From assembly GCA_037893245.1 (NCBI GenBank), contig JBAIAA010000106.1, positions 1,640,087-1,704,086 of the forward strand: 64,000 nucleotides of DNA, given 5' to 3'. The position numbers and the translations under genes are program-made. The notes below the pieces were generated by a model. That model saw only the letters and a list, made by a program, of their open reading frames with translations, made no database searches and had not been told where the DNA came from. The DNA comes from Crossaster papposus. Lineage: Eukaryota; Echinodermata; Asteroidea; Velatida; Solasteridae. Shown one piece after another: positions 1 to 9,690 of the stretch (position 1 is the stretch's first letter; every line of letters begins with the position of its first letter).

Positions 1-199
1 GTGGGCCTGATGATGTGAGTACTCTGATGTGAACTTGATGGTCCTGTGGAAGGAATTCATGTGATTAGTGAAAGTCAGCAGACTGTCTCCACCAGATCCA
101 GGGACGGCACGGTGCTAAGGCAAGCATGCGTTCCTCGAGGTCACCCAAAAAGAGGCATGCAAAGGAGGATGCCATACGAGTACCCATTGCAGTACCATG
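1..199 (-). pseudogene. Penelope-like RT, 3' part (broken)
   Basis: Read on the minus strand from 199 down, the sequence gives VHGTAMGTRMASSFACLFLG, the conserved block of Penelope-like (PLE) reverse transcriptases that precedes the catalytic YIDD. It continues from the piece at 9068-9664: removing the LTR element and one copy of CATG rejoins the reading frame. After a PWIWWR stretch the frame is lost and reaches a stop. A shifted frame then gives TNHMNSFHRTIKFTSEYSHH, the block that normally follows YIDD, so the segment holding the YIDD aspartates is missing. The rest of the gene, where a GIY-YIG endonuclease would be expected, lies off the left edge. This is a dead copy; family assignment is by motif recognition. 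Confidence 0.8.
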
Positions 200-349
200 T
201 GTGAGGAGGCGTTCTTAGCTGTTATTGTTCAATTGTTATAAGTTGTTTTGTCTCTCTCCGCTGAACGGTGGCGCCCTTTATTTTAACATAATGTTCATGT
301 AAAAGTTCGATGACCCAAGGCTCCTTACTGCCTGCACAATCTTTCACAG

Positions 350-1107
350 GTGAGAACGTCAATTTTTGACTGATTATTTGAACCTAGATTTTGGAGATTA
401 CACATTAATGATACTTGTCCATTATTATTTCCAGTTTATCCGCTTGGGTCAATAGCTCATGCCTATTGTACTTTTTATGTAAAACGTGGTACCAAAAAGT
501 GTTATTTTGGAGTTTGGAAACTTGTGTCGAAGTGTCAAAAGTTTAGCGGTGACAGTTGCCGTGCGTTGCGTTTCTGCCAGAGCACAATATACATGTACGT
601 GCTGTACGTGGTGATTTGTGGAGGCAGTTGGCTTGTTGTGCGCGCGTGGAATAATAATTTAATTACAATGTATACATTGCTGGTTGTGGTGGGTTGCATG
701 GATGTCGCTATGGTGCGCTGGACTTTGGGGGAATGGGCGTGTATTTTCTGTGTATGTGAATGAGTGCAGCTGGGCCCAGCGATGTGTGTTTGTGTCCCAT
801 ACCCCTCCTGCCTAGCGTTTCTGTGGCATCTTTGCGACCTACATAATCTGGTATATTTAATTATTGAGAAATTGATGATGACATTTGTTGAAAGGAATGT
901 TTATTGGAAAAAGGAGACAAATTAAGGTACAACAAGTTGGATACAGTAATACTATAGTCACTCTTAATTTTATTAATGTGCATTTTAAGTAATTATACAG
1001 TCACTTTTAGTTTGTTGATATTCTTTCAAATGTCAGTCATATTTGTTCATGTATTACAATTTGTCTAATTAATTATCTTGTCTTACTGCCTGCACAATCT
1101 TTCACAG
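350..1107 (+). other. Intron-like segment inside the LTR
   Basis: A 758-bp segment is bounded by a 26-bp direct repeat, CTTACTGCCTGCACAATCTT followed by TCACAG, at 324-349 and 1082-1107. The first copy is followed by GTGAGAAC, a good 5' splice site. The second ends in TTTCACAG, a good 3' splice site, so splicing would remove exactly the segment and one repeat copy. The other LTR has the same arrangement (8179-8936). This is the geometry of an intron-creating insertion with a target duplication, but simple duplication is also possible and no transcript is available. Confidence 0.35.
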
Positions 1108-1135
1108 TTTGTGCAGGTATCCCCCAGACGGCGAC

Positions 1136-1141
1136 AATAAA
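1136..1141 (+). promoter_or_regulatory. LTR polyadenylation signal AATAAA
   Basis: AATAAA lies about 100 bp before the LTR end, where the R region of a retrotransposon would be polyadenylated. The same hexamer is at 8965-8970 in the 3' LTR, the copy that would act in the transcript. Confidence 0.6.
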
Positions 1142-1240
1142 CCCGGCCCTGGCTGGAGAGAGACCCCAGAAAGAACCTGTGCTTTGTCCCCTCTTTCACC
1201 GGGAGTAACCGCGGCCCCGGATCTAGCCTCCCCTTACAAC

Positions 1241-1258
1241 TGGCGTAGTCGGCAGGAT
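1241..1258 (+). other. Primer binding site, tRNA-Ser
   Basis: TGGCGTAGTCGGCAGGAT lies two bases after the LTR. It is the complement of a 3' end ATCCTGCCGACTACG-CCA, which I recognise as the end of eukaryotic tRNA-Ser. It would prime minus-strand DNA synthesis. The match covers all 18 bases as I recall the tRNA. Confidence 0.85.
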
Positions 1259-2175
1259 GGGATTTTGAAGCTTCTCCAGACAGGTTGCAGGGCATACTCC
1301 GTCAGTCTGTGGATTTGGTTACCGGTACCAGAGTCAAGTTTACTGTGGACTTCACGTCGTCACTTGTCCTCGTGTTGAAGAGTGCTCTTCGGACAATGTA
1401 TATTAGGCTTGTCGACAACAACTGAAGATAAAACTATTGTGGACTTAGTTTTTTCGAGCAGGACTTGCCAGTTTACATCAGCTTTGGAGATTTGATAATT
1501 GCAAAACAAGAACAGATTATTACGATTGAAATTTCTGGACTTAGCATTTTTATTCTGTCAAGCAAGAGTGACCAGTTTACATCGGCTTTGGAGGACCGCT
1601 AATTGCAAGGCAAGAACTAATAATTTTAATCGGACTTGTCGTTGTTGTTGGGGATCTACTGCATTACAGTTCTCAAGAACAGTGTTGGAAATCCTACAGT
1701 CAGAAACTGATAGGTGCAGCTGAGAGACCTGTTGTTTGGAAATATTTGCTTTGTGTTTTTAGTGTAATTCACACTCTTTTACATAATTCTTTTAATTGAG
1801 ATTGAGGTTGTACTTTACACCGATCATTTGTTTTATATCTGGTGTTTATAGAAATTTGTGTATTGACATACTATGTGTTCCGAAGTATTGTCGTGTCAAT
1901 AGACTGGTGTATTGTTGTATTGGATGTTCCTAAATATTGTCATATCAATAGGCTTGTGCCCGGTACAGTGAAAGGTTTTGATATGGTGTATAGTGTATAA
2001 CACTCCATCAAATTGGTTGGTGGTTACTGTGTAATTGGCTGAGGCTGTCAGTCAGAGTGTTATACTGTACTATGTAACGTTTTACCGTAGTGTGAGGACA
2101 CCACTTACATTGTGTATTTTGATAGACTTGAGTACCTTGTATTAATATTTTGGAAACAGGCATATCGATAGCACT
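1259..2175 (+). other. Retrotransposon 5' leader
   Basis: About 917 bases of untranslated leader separate the primer binding site from gag. Short frames (for example 1499-1723) show no family resemblance. The packaging signal would be expected here. The repeated phrases around gaacttgtcc/ggacttagc and tttacatc.gctttgga near 1450-1590 suggest a small internal duplication. Confidence 0.6.
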
Positions 2176-3534
2176 ATGGCGGCATACATTAAGATCCAAG
2201 GGGACGGCCCCACTGTCCACCAATTCCCCCTGGACGAAGATGATGGCACCCTTAGTTTGGCTGTACTCCAGTCCCAATATCCCTCAGCTACGGGACTGTT
2301 ATACCCAGACGGCGACAGCAAAGTAGTGGTCCCAGCCCAGGAGGAAATTATAAAGCCGCCCAAAGAAGGATGGGGAGAACACACCTACTCTGTTCTTCTT
2401 CCAGAACAGGCTAGTTCTCAGAAAGAGGATTCTACTATTCTCGACATTCAGTCACAATTGATGAAGCTGCTTCTGAAACCTCAGTCTCAACTCGTCATGA
2501 CCCCCGAGAGGAAAATCTCCACATTTGAAGGGAAGGTTGGAGAGGTCCGCGAGTTCATCACTAGTATGGAGAATGCCTTTAAATGCTACTCCATTCCCGA
2601 GGATCAGAGAGGTGCCTTTCTTCTTGATTATCTACGCGGCGGTCCGAAAGCTGAAGTTAAGGCCCTCCTGGTGGAGAAGAAGACTGTCGACGAGATAATG
2701 GCGTTCCTACGCGAGTCGTACAGTGACAAGTTAGCTGTTGGTGAACTGCAGCGGATGTTTCTTGAGCGGAGACAGAAGAGTGGAGAAGCGATCCGAGACT
2801 ATGCGGTCGATATCGAGAAGCGCTTCTTGAGACTGACACGCCGGGACCCAAAGCTCTACTCAACTCCAGACTCGACGCTTGCAGAACAGTTTATAGAGGG
2901 CATCGAAGATCTCTACCTTCGCAACTCGTGCCGTGATCAATATGAACAAGGCACTATGGAGACGTTCAGAGAGCTACGGGAGTATGCAATCAAGCGCCAG
3001 GGACGAGAGGAAGCCCGGAACAATGCCAGCAGTGCATTCAACGCCGCAATGCAACTCCCTGGAGGCCCTCGCCCATCTACATCACCTGACCAAAGGGCAT
3101 GTGACGAGATGATGTCGGCATTCAGAGAGATGGCCAACCAGGTAGTCGCGACAGTCCGGCAGATTGCCCAACCCACATCAAGCCGTGCTCATGGGCCACC
3201 AGTAAGCCAGACTTCATATGGAAGGGATAGACCCCGTGGTTGCTTCCGTTGTGGTGAATTCGGACACATCGCTCGCCACTGCAGACAAAGTTCCGCCCCT
3301 CAGTGGCCAAGGCGTGACCAGAAGTACTATCAGAGCCAGAGTTCAAACATATATCGACCACAGCAGGCCCAGTTTGCCACTCCCCCAGGTGTGGATATAT
3401 CCTTGGGCTCTAGTACCCATCAGAGCGGTCCCCAGGACACACTTCCCTTCGGTACGACACGAGGATCACGCGAGCAGAGACAGGCAAACCAGACAACCAC
3501 TTCGAGCCAGGGAAACTTCCCCCCTCTTCTGTAG
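2176..3534 (+). CDS. gag: Gag polyprotein
   Basis: A 452-residue structural protein that should assemble the cytoplasmic particle and bind element RNA. The start ATG at 2176 has A at -3 and G at +4. Residues ~105-260 have the character of a Retrotrans_gag capsid domain (FEGKVGEVREFITSMENAF near the start, followed by an arginine-rich stretch). A single CCHC zinc knuckle, CFRCGEFGHIARHC, sits at residues 356-369 and would bind nucleic acid. The C-terminus is rich in Q, S, P and G. It ends with TAG at 3532-3534, inside the start of the -1 pol frame. The frame is intact. Assignment rests on position, zinc knuckle and capsid-like sequence. Confidence 0.92.
   Translation: MAAYIKIQGDGPTVHQFPLDEDDGTLSLAVLQSQYPSATGLLYPDGDSKVVVPAQEEIIKPPKEGWGEHTYSVLLPEQASSQKEDSTILDIQSQLMKLLLKPQSQLVMTPERKISTFEGKVGEVREFITSMENAFKCYSIPEDQRGAFLLDYLRGGPKAEVKALLVEKKTVDEIMAFLRESYSDKLAVGELQRMFLERRQKSGEAIRDYAVDIEKRFLRLTRRDPKLYSTPDSTLAEQFIEGIEDLYLRNSCRDQYEQGTMETFRELREYAIKRQGREEARNNASSAFNAAMQLPGGPRPSTSPDQRACDEMMSAFREMANQVVATVRQIAQPTSSRAHGPPVSQTSYGRDRPRGCFRCGEFGHIARHCRQSSAPQWPRRDQKYYQSQSSNIYRPQQAQFATPPGVDISLGSSTHQSGPQDTLPFGTTRGSREQRQANQTTTSSQGNFPPLL
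3510..3516 (+). promoter_or_regulatory. -1 ribosomal frameshift heptamer
   Basis: GGGAAAC is read in gag frame as G GGA AAC, the X XXY YYZ pattern of -1 programmed frameshift sites. It is 15 bases before the gag stop (3532). Slipping back one base enters the pol frame, which is open from well before this point. A possible downstream stem pairs CCTCT (about 3524) with AGAGG (about 3552). GGGAAAC is used by several retroviruses, so this is a strong candidate. Confidence 0.75.
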
Positions 3535-6500
3535 TGAGCCATACGGCAGAGGTTGGAGTAGATGGCTCAACAGGAGTGCTAGGATCCAACTTCCTTTCAA
3601 AGACTGTGGGTGAATGTTATTCTGTTCGAGTTAAATTTGGAGGAGTACCAGTTAACTGTTTGCTTGATCCAGGATCACAAGTTACTACTGTCGGTGAGCA
3701 TTTTTTCCACCAGTGTTTGGAGCCCCAGGGGTTTAAGCTACAGGGTATTCCAACAACATTTTCCCTGGTATCTGCCAGTGGTGCCCCCATCCCCTACGTC
3801 GGCTGTTTTGAGACAGATGTATCTGCGCTGGGGCACAATGTCAAATCAAGGGTAGTTTTGGTGATCAAGGAGCAGTGGTCGGCATTAAAGAACTGGGAGG
3901 AGGCGAATGTCAGAGGTATCCTTGGTATGAATGTGCTCCGTGAGTGTTGGGAGGCACTCATTGATGTCAGAGGAGCAAATCACATCTGTAAGATAGACTG
4001 GCCCACACCGGAAACGGCTTGGCAAACTGCGCTCCATATTGTTGGTGAAAAACTGTCCTTTGGTGGGAACACTGGCGAAGTAGGAAAGGCACGACTGGTA
4101 GAGGAGCAACGCATTGTCGTCTCGGCCCGCCAGGCAGTCATACTGGAAGGAAGGGGACAGCGTGGTCCAGTTGGAGGCTCCTATGATGCAGTTCTTGAAC
4201 CGGTTAGGGACAGTGGTATTCCGTCGGGTGTCGTTCCACCGTGTATGGTTAGAGTGGAAAATGGACGGTTCTCTATTGCACTCTTTAATGACACAGACAT
4301 AGACCTGGTAATCCCGACTTCTGCTGAACTTGGTACGCTGTACCTGGGTATGGCCAATAGTCCAAAGGAAATGGAGCCCTGTGATCCACAAAGTTGTCCA
4401 TTACCAGACAACCCCACTGATGCGACTGACCTCTCGGCAAGGGTTGCTTCAGTTGGAGTTGATGAGGAGCTTTATCCTATCCCTATCCCTGTCGATATTG
4501 ACCCAACTCTGCTAAATGCTGAACGACATAACAAGCTTTGTGCACTACTGAAGAAGCACCAGACTGCTTTCTCATCAGACAATCAGGATTTTGGTTTTAC
4601 AAGCACTATAACCCATAGCATCGATACAGGCTCTTCACACCCAGTCCGACAACGTCATAGGTCTCTTCCACCGTCCCAGTACCAGGCTGTACGTGACCAC
4701 ATAAATGGTCTACTTGAGAAAGGAGTTGTTCGGGAAAGTAGCAGTCCATGGGCCTCTCCGGTTGTGGTTGTACAGAAAAAGGACTCGTCGATCCGCTTGT
4801 GTGTAGATTATCGCCTTCTCAACCGACTCACCCACCGGGACTCCTTTCCACTTCCACGCATCGAAGAGTCCCTCCAAGCCCTCGGCGGAGCCAAGTATTT
4901 TAGTGTTCTAGACCTAACCAGTGGCTACTATCAGGTTGCTGTTGATGCCGATGACATCGAGAAAACGGCCTTTGTCGTCCCTTTTGGACTATACGAATAC
5001 ACCCGCCTTCCATTTGGGCTGTCAAATGCCCCTGCTACCTTTCAACGGTTGATGCAGCGCTGCCTGGGAGATAAGTGTTTCGAGAGTGTACTCATCTACC
5101 TCGACGACATTATCGTTTACTCTGCCGATTTTGACACACACATGTCACACCTCGATGCAGTTTTTGCCAGACTTCGAGGTCATGGCCTGAAGCTAAAGCC
5201 CGCTAAGTGCCACCTACTTCAAAAAGAGGTTTGCTATTTGGGGCACCGGGTTTCTAGTGAAGGAGTAGCAGTCGATCCAGAAAAGATCAGAGTTGTAGAG
5301 AGCTGGCCAGCGCCGACGACTGTTCGTGAGATGAGAGCATTTCTGGGATTCACTGGATTTTTCCGGCGGTTCGTTCGGGGGTACGCAAACGTTGCCTCGC
5401 CTCTATTTAGGCATCTGCAATGTAAACCTGGCACAAAACGAAAGGGGAGTAGGCCACCTGGAACGAAGATTACGCTAGACGCCGAGGACCAGGCTGCATT
5501 CGGGGCCCTAATTGATTGCCTGACAAAGGCTCCAGTGTTGTCCTATGCTGACTTTTCCAAACCCTTCCGGGTGGAGACTGATGCAAGCAGTACAGGTCTT
5601 GGTGCAGTTTTGTTTCAAACGGATGACGAGGGCAATCACCATGCCATTGCATATGCTTCCCGCACACTGAGAGTAGCTGAGAAGTCTGGGCGTTACAGCG
5701 CATTTAAACTGGAGCTGTTAGCAATTAAGTGGGCAGTGACGGAAGTTTTCAAGGATTATCTCTTGGGCAATAAGTGTCTCGTCGTTACAGATCACCATCC
5801 CCTGAAGTACCTTGATACAGCCAACTTGGGCTGCACAGAGATGAAGTGGGTTCAGCAATTGAGTTCATTCGAGTATGAGCTCGTTTATAGGCCAGGTAGA
5901 TGCAATCAAGCCGCAGATGTTCTTTCCAGTAAAGGCCAAGGGGAAGATGCTGGTGAAGTTGTCCAAGTTGAACACCCAACGAGCCCTGTTGTAACTTCGA
6001 GTTCCATTGAAGCCTGTGTCCGGAGCTACTCGCCGGGCACACAACTACCCCCTGTCGTCTGTCACCACATTGAAGCTTGCCGTACAGGAGGGTCTAGCCG
6101 CCTGCCTGGATACTCACTTCGGCAAGTGACAGATAAACAGCAAGCAGATCCCACCTTGGGAAAGGTCATTGAGTTTGTAGAGAGGAAGCAACAACCGTCT
6201 CGCCGAGAGCGGGCCGGCTGCCCACATGATGTTCTGCGGCTCCTTCGGGATTGGGAGAGACTCTCTCTTCAGGATGGATGTCTATACCGTAGAGTCACAT
6301 CGCCATCTGACCAGCAAACACATTATCAGCTGCTACTTCCATCACTCCTTCGTGATGAAGTCTTGACCAGATTCCATGATGAGGTTGGACACTTTGGTCC
6401 AAAGCGCACTTTCAAGTTCATCTGGCCAAGATTCTACTGGCACGGCATGCAAGATTTTGTCAAACAGTGGTGTACCAAATGCAAGAGATGTGGCGTCAGT

Positions 6501-7691
6501 AAACCGCCTATAAGACGGACCAAACCCCCCTTTGGCACAATATCTGCAACAGCTCCTATGGAAGTGCTCGCTATGGACTTTACCCTCCTCGAGGCATCAG
6601 GCGATGGGTATGAAAATGTTCTCGTTGTCACGGACGTATTTACGAAGTATGCATGGGCCATCCCTACCAAGGACCAAAAAGCATCGACGGTCGCCAAAGC
6701 TCTTGTCAAGCATGTGTTTATCCCCTACGGCTGCCCACTGCGACTACACTCCGACAATGGCCGCAATTTTGAGTCCCATATTGTCGCAGAGTTGTGTGAA
6801 TTATATGGAGTTAAACGAAGCCACACCACACCGTATCACCCAGCAGGAAATGGGCAGTGCGAGCGGTTCAACCGCACCCTCCACAACATGCTCGCGTCAC
6901 TACCTCCCAAGAAAAAGGCTAGGTGGACAGAATACATACAGGCACTTGTCTTCGCTTACAACAGCTCAGAACACTCAACTACTGGGGTTGACCCCTTCTT
7001 CCTAATGTTTGGGAGGAATGCTCGGTTTCCTCATAGTCTAGACTTAGGCGGGGAAGCCACCCATTCCAAGGCCAAGGATGTCGACTTGTATGTCCTGCAA
7101 CACCAGGCAAGGTTGCAAGCTGCCCGTAAAGTGGCAATACAACACACAGATAGAGCGGTGGCGGCTCGAAAGGCTGCAAGAGCTGGAAAGGTGTTTGAGA
7201 AACCTCTTGGCGTTGGGCAATATGTCCTCATTCGTTGCCGATCTCATAAAGGCCGTTCAAAGATCCAAGACTACTGGGAGGAAGAGCCATTCATGATAGT
7301 TAAACAGCCATTTGAGGGACAACCGGTATATGTGGTTCGCAACCGTCAGAATCAGGAAAAGGTTCTCCATCGCAGCGAACTGAAACTCTGCCCATGGCCA
7401 CCAAACAATGCCCTATCTCCTTCAAGTGTGAGCGATACAGCACTTTCTTCATCCGACGAAGATTCCTCTCCATCCGCTACAGGATATGTTCTCCGTCCTG
7501 TTCGCGTTCCTAGTTCAACCGCAGGCTCGGTACCGGAGATCAATCCTGCACCTAGCCCAGATGACCGCAGCTCACACACTATTGATGTCAAGCCAGAAGT
7601 CTACGCTGGTGCAGCGGAAGAGGCTGCCCCATCACACCGCTACCCTCTGCGGTCCACTCGTGGCAAGCCACCAGACAGGCTGACCGTATAA
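3534..7691 (+). CDS. pol: Pol polyprotein: protease, RT, RNase H, integrase
   Basis: About 1,385 residues in the -1 frame relative to gag; translation probably enters at 3516 by frameshifting rather than at the GTG at 3534. The protease region has LLDPGSQVT (about residue 44), with DPG where DTG or DSG is usual. RT carries FSVLDLTSGYYQV and the catalytic YLDD at residues 522-525. RNase H has VETDASSTGLGAVLF (about 680) and a later ALDH-like DHHPL segment. Integrase has an HHCC-type zinc finger (residues ~940-985) and a DD35E core with D1015, D1074 and E1110. The tail carries a GPY/F-like region but no chromodomain. It copies the RNA and inserts the DNA. No stop or frameshift breaks it. Confidence 0.95.
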   Translation: MSHTAEVGVDGSTGVLGSNFLSKTVGECYSVRVKFGGVPVNCLLDPGSQVTTVGEHFFHQCLEPQGFKLQGIPTTFSLVSASGAPIPYVGCFETDVSALGHNVKSRVVLVIKEQWSALKNWEEANVRGILGMNVLRECWEALIDVRGANHICKIDWPTPETAWQTALHIVGEKLSFGGNTGEVGKARLVEEQRIVVSARQAVILEGRGQRGPVGGSYDAVLEPVRDSGIPSGVVPPCMVRVENGRFSIALFNDTDIDLVIPTSAELGTLYLGMANSPKEMEPCDPQSCPLPDNPTDATDLSARVASVGVDEELYPIPIPVDIDPTLLNAERHNKLCALLKKHQTAFSSDNQDFGFTSTITHSIDTGSSHPVRQRHRSLPPSQYQAVRDHINGLLEKGVVRESSSPWASPVVVVQKKDSSIRLCVDYRLLNRLTHRDSFPLPRIEESLQALGGAKYFSVLDLTSGYYQVAVDADDIEKTAFVVPFGLYEYTRLPFGLSNAPATFQRLMQRCLGDKCFESVLIYLDDIIVYSADFDTHMSHLDAVFARLRGHGLKLKPAKCHLLQKEVCYLGHRVSSEGVAVDPEKIRVVESWPAPTTVREMRAFLGFTGFFRRFVRGYANVASPLFRHLQCKPGTKRKGSRPPGTKITLDAEDQAAFGALIDCLTKAPVLSYADFSKPFRVETDASSTGLGAVLFQTDDEGNHHAIAYASRTLRVAEKSGRYSAFKLELLAIKWAVTEVFKDYLLGNKCLVVTDHHPLKYLDTANLGCTEMKWVQQLSSFEYELVYRPGRCNQAADVLSSKGQGEDAGEVVQVEHPTSPVVTSSSIEACVRSYSPGTQLPPVVCHHIEACRTGGSSRLPGYSLRQVTDKQQADPTLGKVIEFVERKQQPSRRERAGCPHDVLRLLRDWERLSLQDGCLYRRVTSPSDQQTHYQLLLPSLLRDEVLTRFHDEVGHFGPKRTFKFIWPRFYWHGMQDFVKQWCTKCKRCGVSKPPIRRTKPPFGTISATAPMEVLAMDFTLLEASGDGYENVLVVTDVFTKYAWAIPTKDQKASTVAKALVKHVFIPYGCPLRLHSDNGRNFESHIVAELCELYGVKRSHTTPYHPAGNGQCERFNRTLHNMLASLPPKKKARWTEYIQALVFAYNSSEHSTTGVDPFFLMFGRNARFPHSLDLGGEATHSKAKDVDLYVLQHQARLQAARKVAIQHTDRAVAARKAARAGKVFEKPLGVGQYVLIRCRSHKGRSKIQDYWEEEPFMIVKQPFEGQPVYVVRNRQNQEKVLHRSELKLCPWPPNNALSPSSVSDTALSSSDEDSSPSATGYVLRPVRVPSSTAGSVPEINPAPSPDDRSSHTIDVKPEVYAGAAEEAAPSHRYPLRSTRGKPPDRLTV

Positions 7692-8014
7692 GTCAAGTGT
7701 GATATTAACTCTGGCCGGTTGCCCTGTTAACCAATTTTGAGAGTTGCTTCTCTCTTGTTTTGCATTGTGTATTTTTACCGTTTGTTACTCCTCGTGTTTT
7801 GTGAGTCATGAATTTTCTGAATTTGCGAGATATTTTGGACTGAATCAAAATGGATTCCTCTGGCGACCGGCTGCACTTAATATTGCACCCTTGTTCTCAC
7901 TTAGTGTGATTTAGCACTTAATTCTAAGAGTGACATCTTGCCTAGACTTGGAGCTTAGTTTAACCGATTGTTTAATTCATGTATATCCCCGAGTCATCAA
8001 GGGACGATGACTCC
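7692..8014 (+). other. Retrotransposon 3' untranslated region
   Basis: The 323 bases between the pol stop and the polypurine tract carry no open frame of note, hence no env. The sequence is T-rich and unremarkable. Confidence 0.6.
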
Positions 8015-8028
8015 AAGGCGGGGAAGGT
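8015..8028 (+). other. Polypurine tract
   Basis: AAGGCGGGGAAGGT lies immediately before the 3' LTR. Such a tract primes plus-strand DNA synthesis. The single C and final T are tolerated in many elements. Confidence 0.8.
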
Positions 8029-9067
8029 TGTGAGGAGGCGTTCTTAGCTGTTATTGTTCAATTGTTATAAGTTGTTTTGTCTCTCTCCGCTGAACGGTGG
8101 CGCCCTTTATTTTAACATAATGTTCATGTAAAAGTTCGATGACCCAAGGCTCCTTACTGCCTGCACAATCTTTCACAGGTGAGAACGTCAATTTTTGACT
8201 GATTATTTGAACCTAGATTTTGGAGATTACACATTAATGATACTTGTCCATTATTATTTCCAGTTTATCCGCTTGGGTCAATAGCTCATGCCTATTGTAC
8301 TTTTTATGTAAAACGTGGTACCAAAAAGTGTTATTTTGGAGTTTGGAAACTTGTGTCGAAGTGTCAAAAGTTTAGCGGTGACAGTTGCCGTGCGTTGCGT
8401 TTCTGCCAGAGCACAATATACATGTACGTGCTGTACGTGGTGATTTGTGGAGGCAGTTGGCTTGTTGTGCGCGCGTGGAATAATAATTTAATTACAATGT
8501 ATACATTGCTGGTTGTGGTGGGTTGCATGGATGTCGCTATGGTGCGCTGGACTTTGGGGGAATGGGCGTGTATTTTCTGTGTATGTGAATGAGTGCAGCT
8601 GGGCCCAGCGATGTGTGTTTGTGTCCCATACCCCTCCTGCCTAGCGTTTCTGTGGCATCTTTGCGACCTACATAATCTGGTATATTTAATTATTGAGAAA
8701 TTGATGATGACATTTGTTGAAAGGAATGTTTATTGGAAAAAGGAGACAAATTAAGGTACAACAAGTTGGATACAGTAATACTATAGTCACTCTTAATTTT
8801 ATTAATGTGCATTTTAAGTAATTATACAGTCACTTTTAGTTTGTTGATATTCTTTCAAATGTCAGTCATATTTGTTCATGTATTACAATTTGTCTAATTA
8901 ATTATCTTGTCTTACTGCCTGCACAATCTTTCACAGTTTGTGCAGGTATCCCCCAGACGGCGACAATAAACCCGGCCCTGGCTGGAGAGAGACCCCAGAA
9001 AGAACCTGTGCTTTGTCCCCTCTTTCACCGGGATTAACCGCGGCCCCGGATCTAGCCTCCCCTTACA
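8029..9067 (+). repeat. 3' LTR
   Basis: It is the second copy of 200-1238, with one difference seen (T at 9034 against G at 1205). It is followed directly by CATG, the target duplication. Confidence 0.95.
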
Positions 9068-9664
9068 CATGTACCTGTAGATAGTGCTTATCTAGGAAGG
9101 AAAAATTATTCTTCGTTAGTACAAGTTTAATGAGGGCGCGAATGTCACTTATGGGAGGGGTCGTGTGTCCTGCCCTAGCTAGGGTTATGGAACAAGCACG
9201 AATACCTTCTTCGTGTGGTATGTTAGTGTACAAGGATGAGACGTCAAAAGTCCCAATCAATGATGGCCGTTCTGGGAATCTGGTCCTTGATTCCTTTGAG
9301 CTTGCGCAGGAAATCTGGGGTGTCATGGATGTATGATGGAATCCTATTGACAAGGGGTTTAAGAAAACTGTCAATAAACAGGGAGATGTGATCAGTGGGT
9401 GAGCCATTACCCGAGACGATAGGCCTACCAGGGTTACCAGTCTTGTGAATCTTAGGGAGAAAATAAAACCTGGCAGTTCTACAGTCGGTGGGTGAAAGAA
9501 ATTTGTGAGCTTTCTTTGACAGTTGGTCACGTGATCGCATGTCATCAAGCAACTGCTGTATCTCTCGAGAGAATGTACCTGTGGGATCAGAGTCAAGGCA
9601 GATATAGTTAGTACGGTTGTCCAACTGACGGTGGGCCTCGTCGATGTACACTTTTGTTATGAGG
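9068..9664 (-). pseudogene. Penelope-like RT, 5' part (frameshifted)
   Basis: On the minus strand, 9651-9244 encodes a Penelope-type finger region with RFYFLPKIHKTGNPGRPIVS. Near 9260 the frame shifts, and the other frame (9596-9063) gives GTFDVSSLYTNIPHEEGI, the block with the first catalytic aspartate of PLE RTs. It ends at YLQVH, where the LTR element is inserted, and resumes at 199. No start or upstream element sequence is recognised beyond about 9664, and the NLR stop lies only ~25 bases further. It is dead because of the frameshift and the interruption. Confidence 0.85.
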
Positions 9665-9690
9665 CCTTTTGTTATGAGTAAATGTGAACC

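Larger units (their letters stand above)
200..1238 (+). repeat. 5' LTR
   Basis: It runs from TGTGAGGAGG at 200 to ...CTTACA at 1238 and aligns with 8029-9067 at a constant offset of 7,829. It holds a 26-bp direct repeat (324-349 and 1082-1107) and an AATAAA near its 3' end. A 79-codon frame at 524-763 sits inside it; it resembles no protein I know and I do not treat it as a gene. Confidence 0.95.
200..9067 (+). mobile_element. Complete Ty3/gypsy LTR retrotransposon
   Basis: The element is 8,868 bp with two 1,039-bp LTRs (200-1238 and 8029-9067) that begin TG and end CA. CATG flanks it on both sides (196-199 and 9068-9071) as a 4-bp target duplication. By eye I found one LTR difference (G at 1205, T at 9034), which implies a recent insertion. 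Inside, in order, are a tRNA-Ser primer binding site, a long leader, gag, a -1 overlapping pol (protease, RT, RNase H, integrase), a polypurine tract and the 3' LTR. The order RT-RNaseH-integrase and a DD35E integrase place it in Ty3/gypsy. There is no chromodomain and no env-like frame between pol and the 3' LTR. It interrupts a Penelope-like element. Both main frames are open, so it could be active. Confidence 0.96.

Noticed and set aside
524..763. 79-codon frame in the LTR as an env or accessory gene
   Set aside because: It lies inside the LTR, has no homology that I recognise, and would be removed if the intron-like segment were spliced.
3218..3613. 131-codon frame overlapping gag and pol
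   Set aside because: It is in the third frame and shows no family resemblance; gag and pol cover the same DNA with clear domains.
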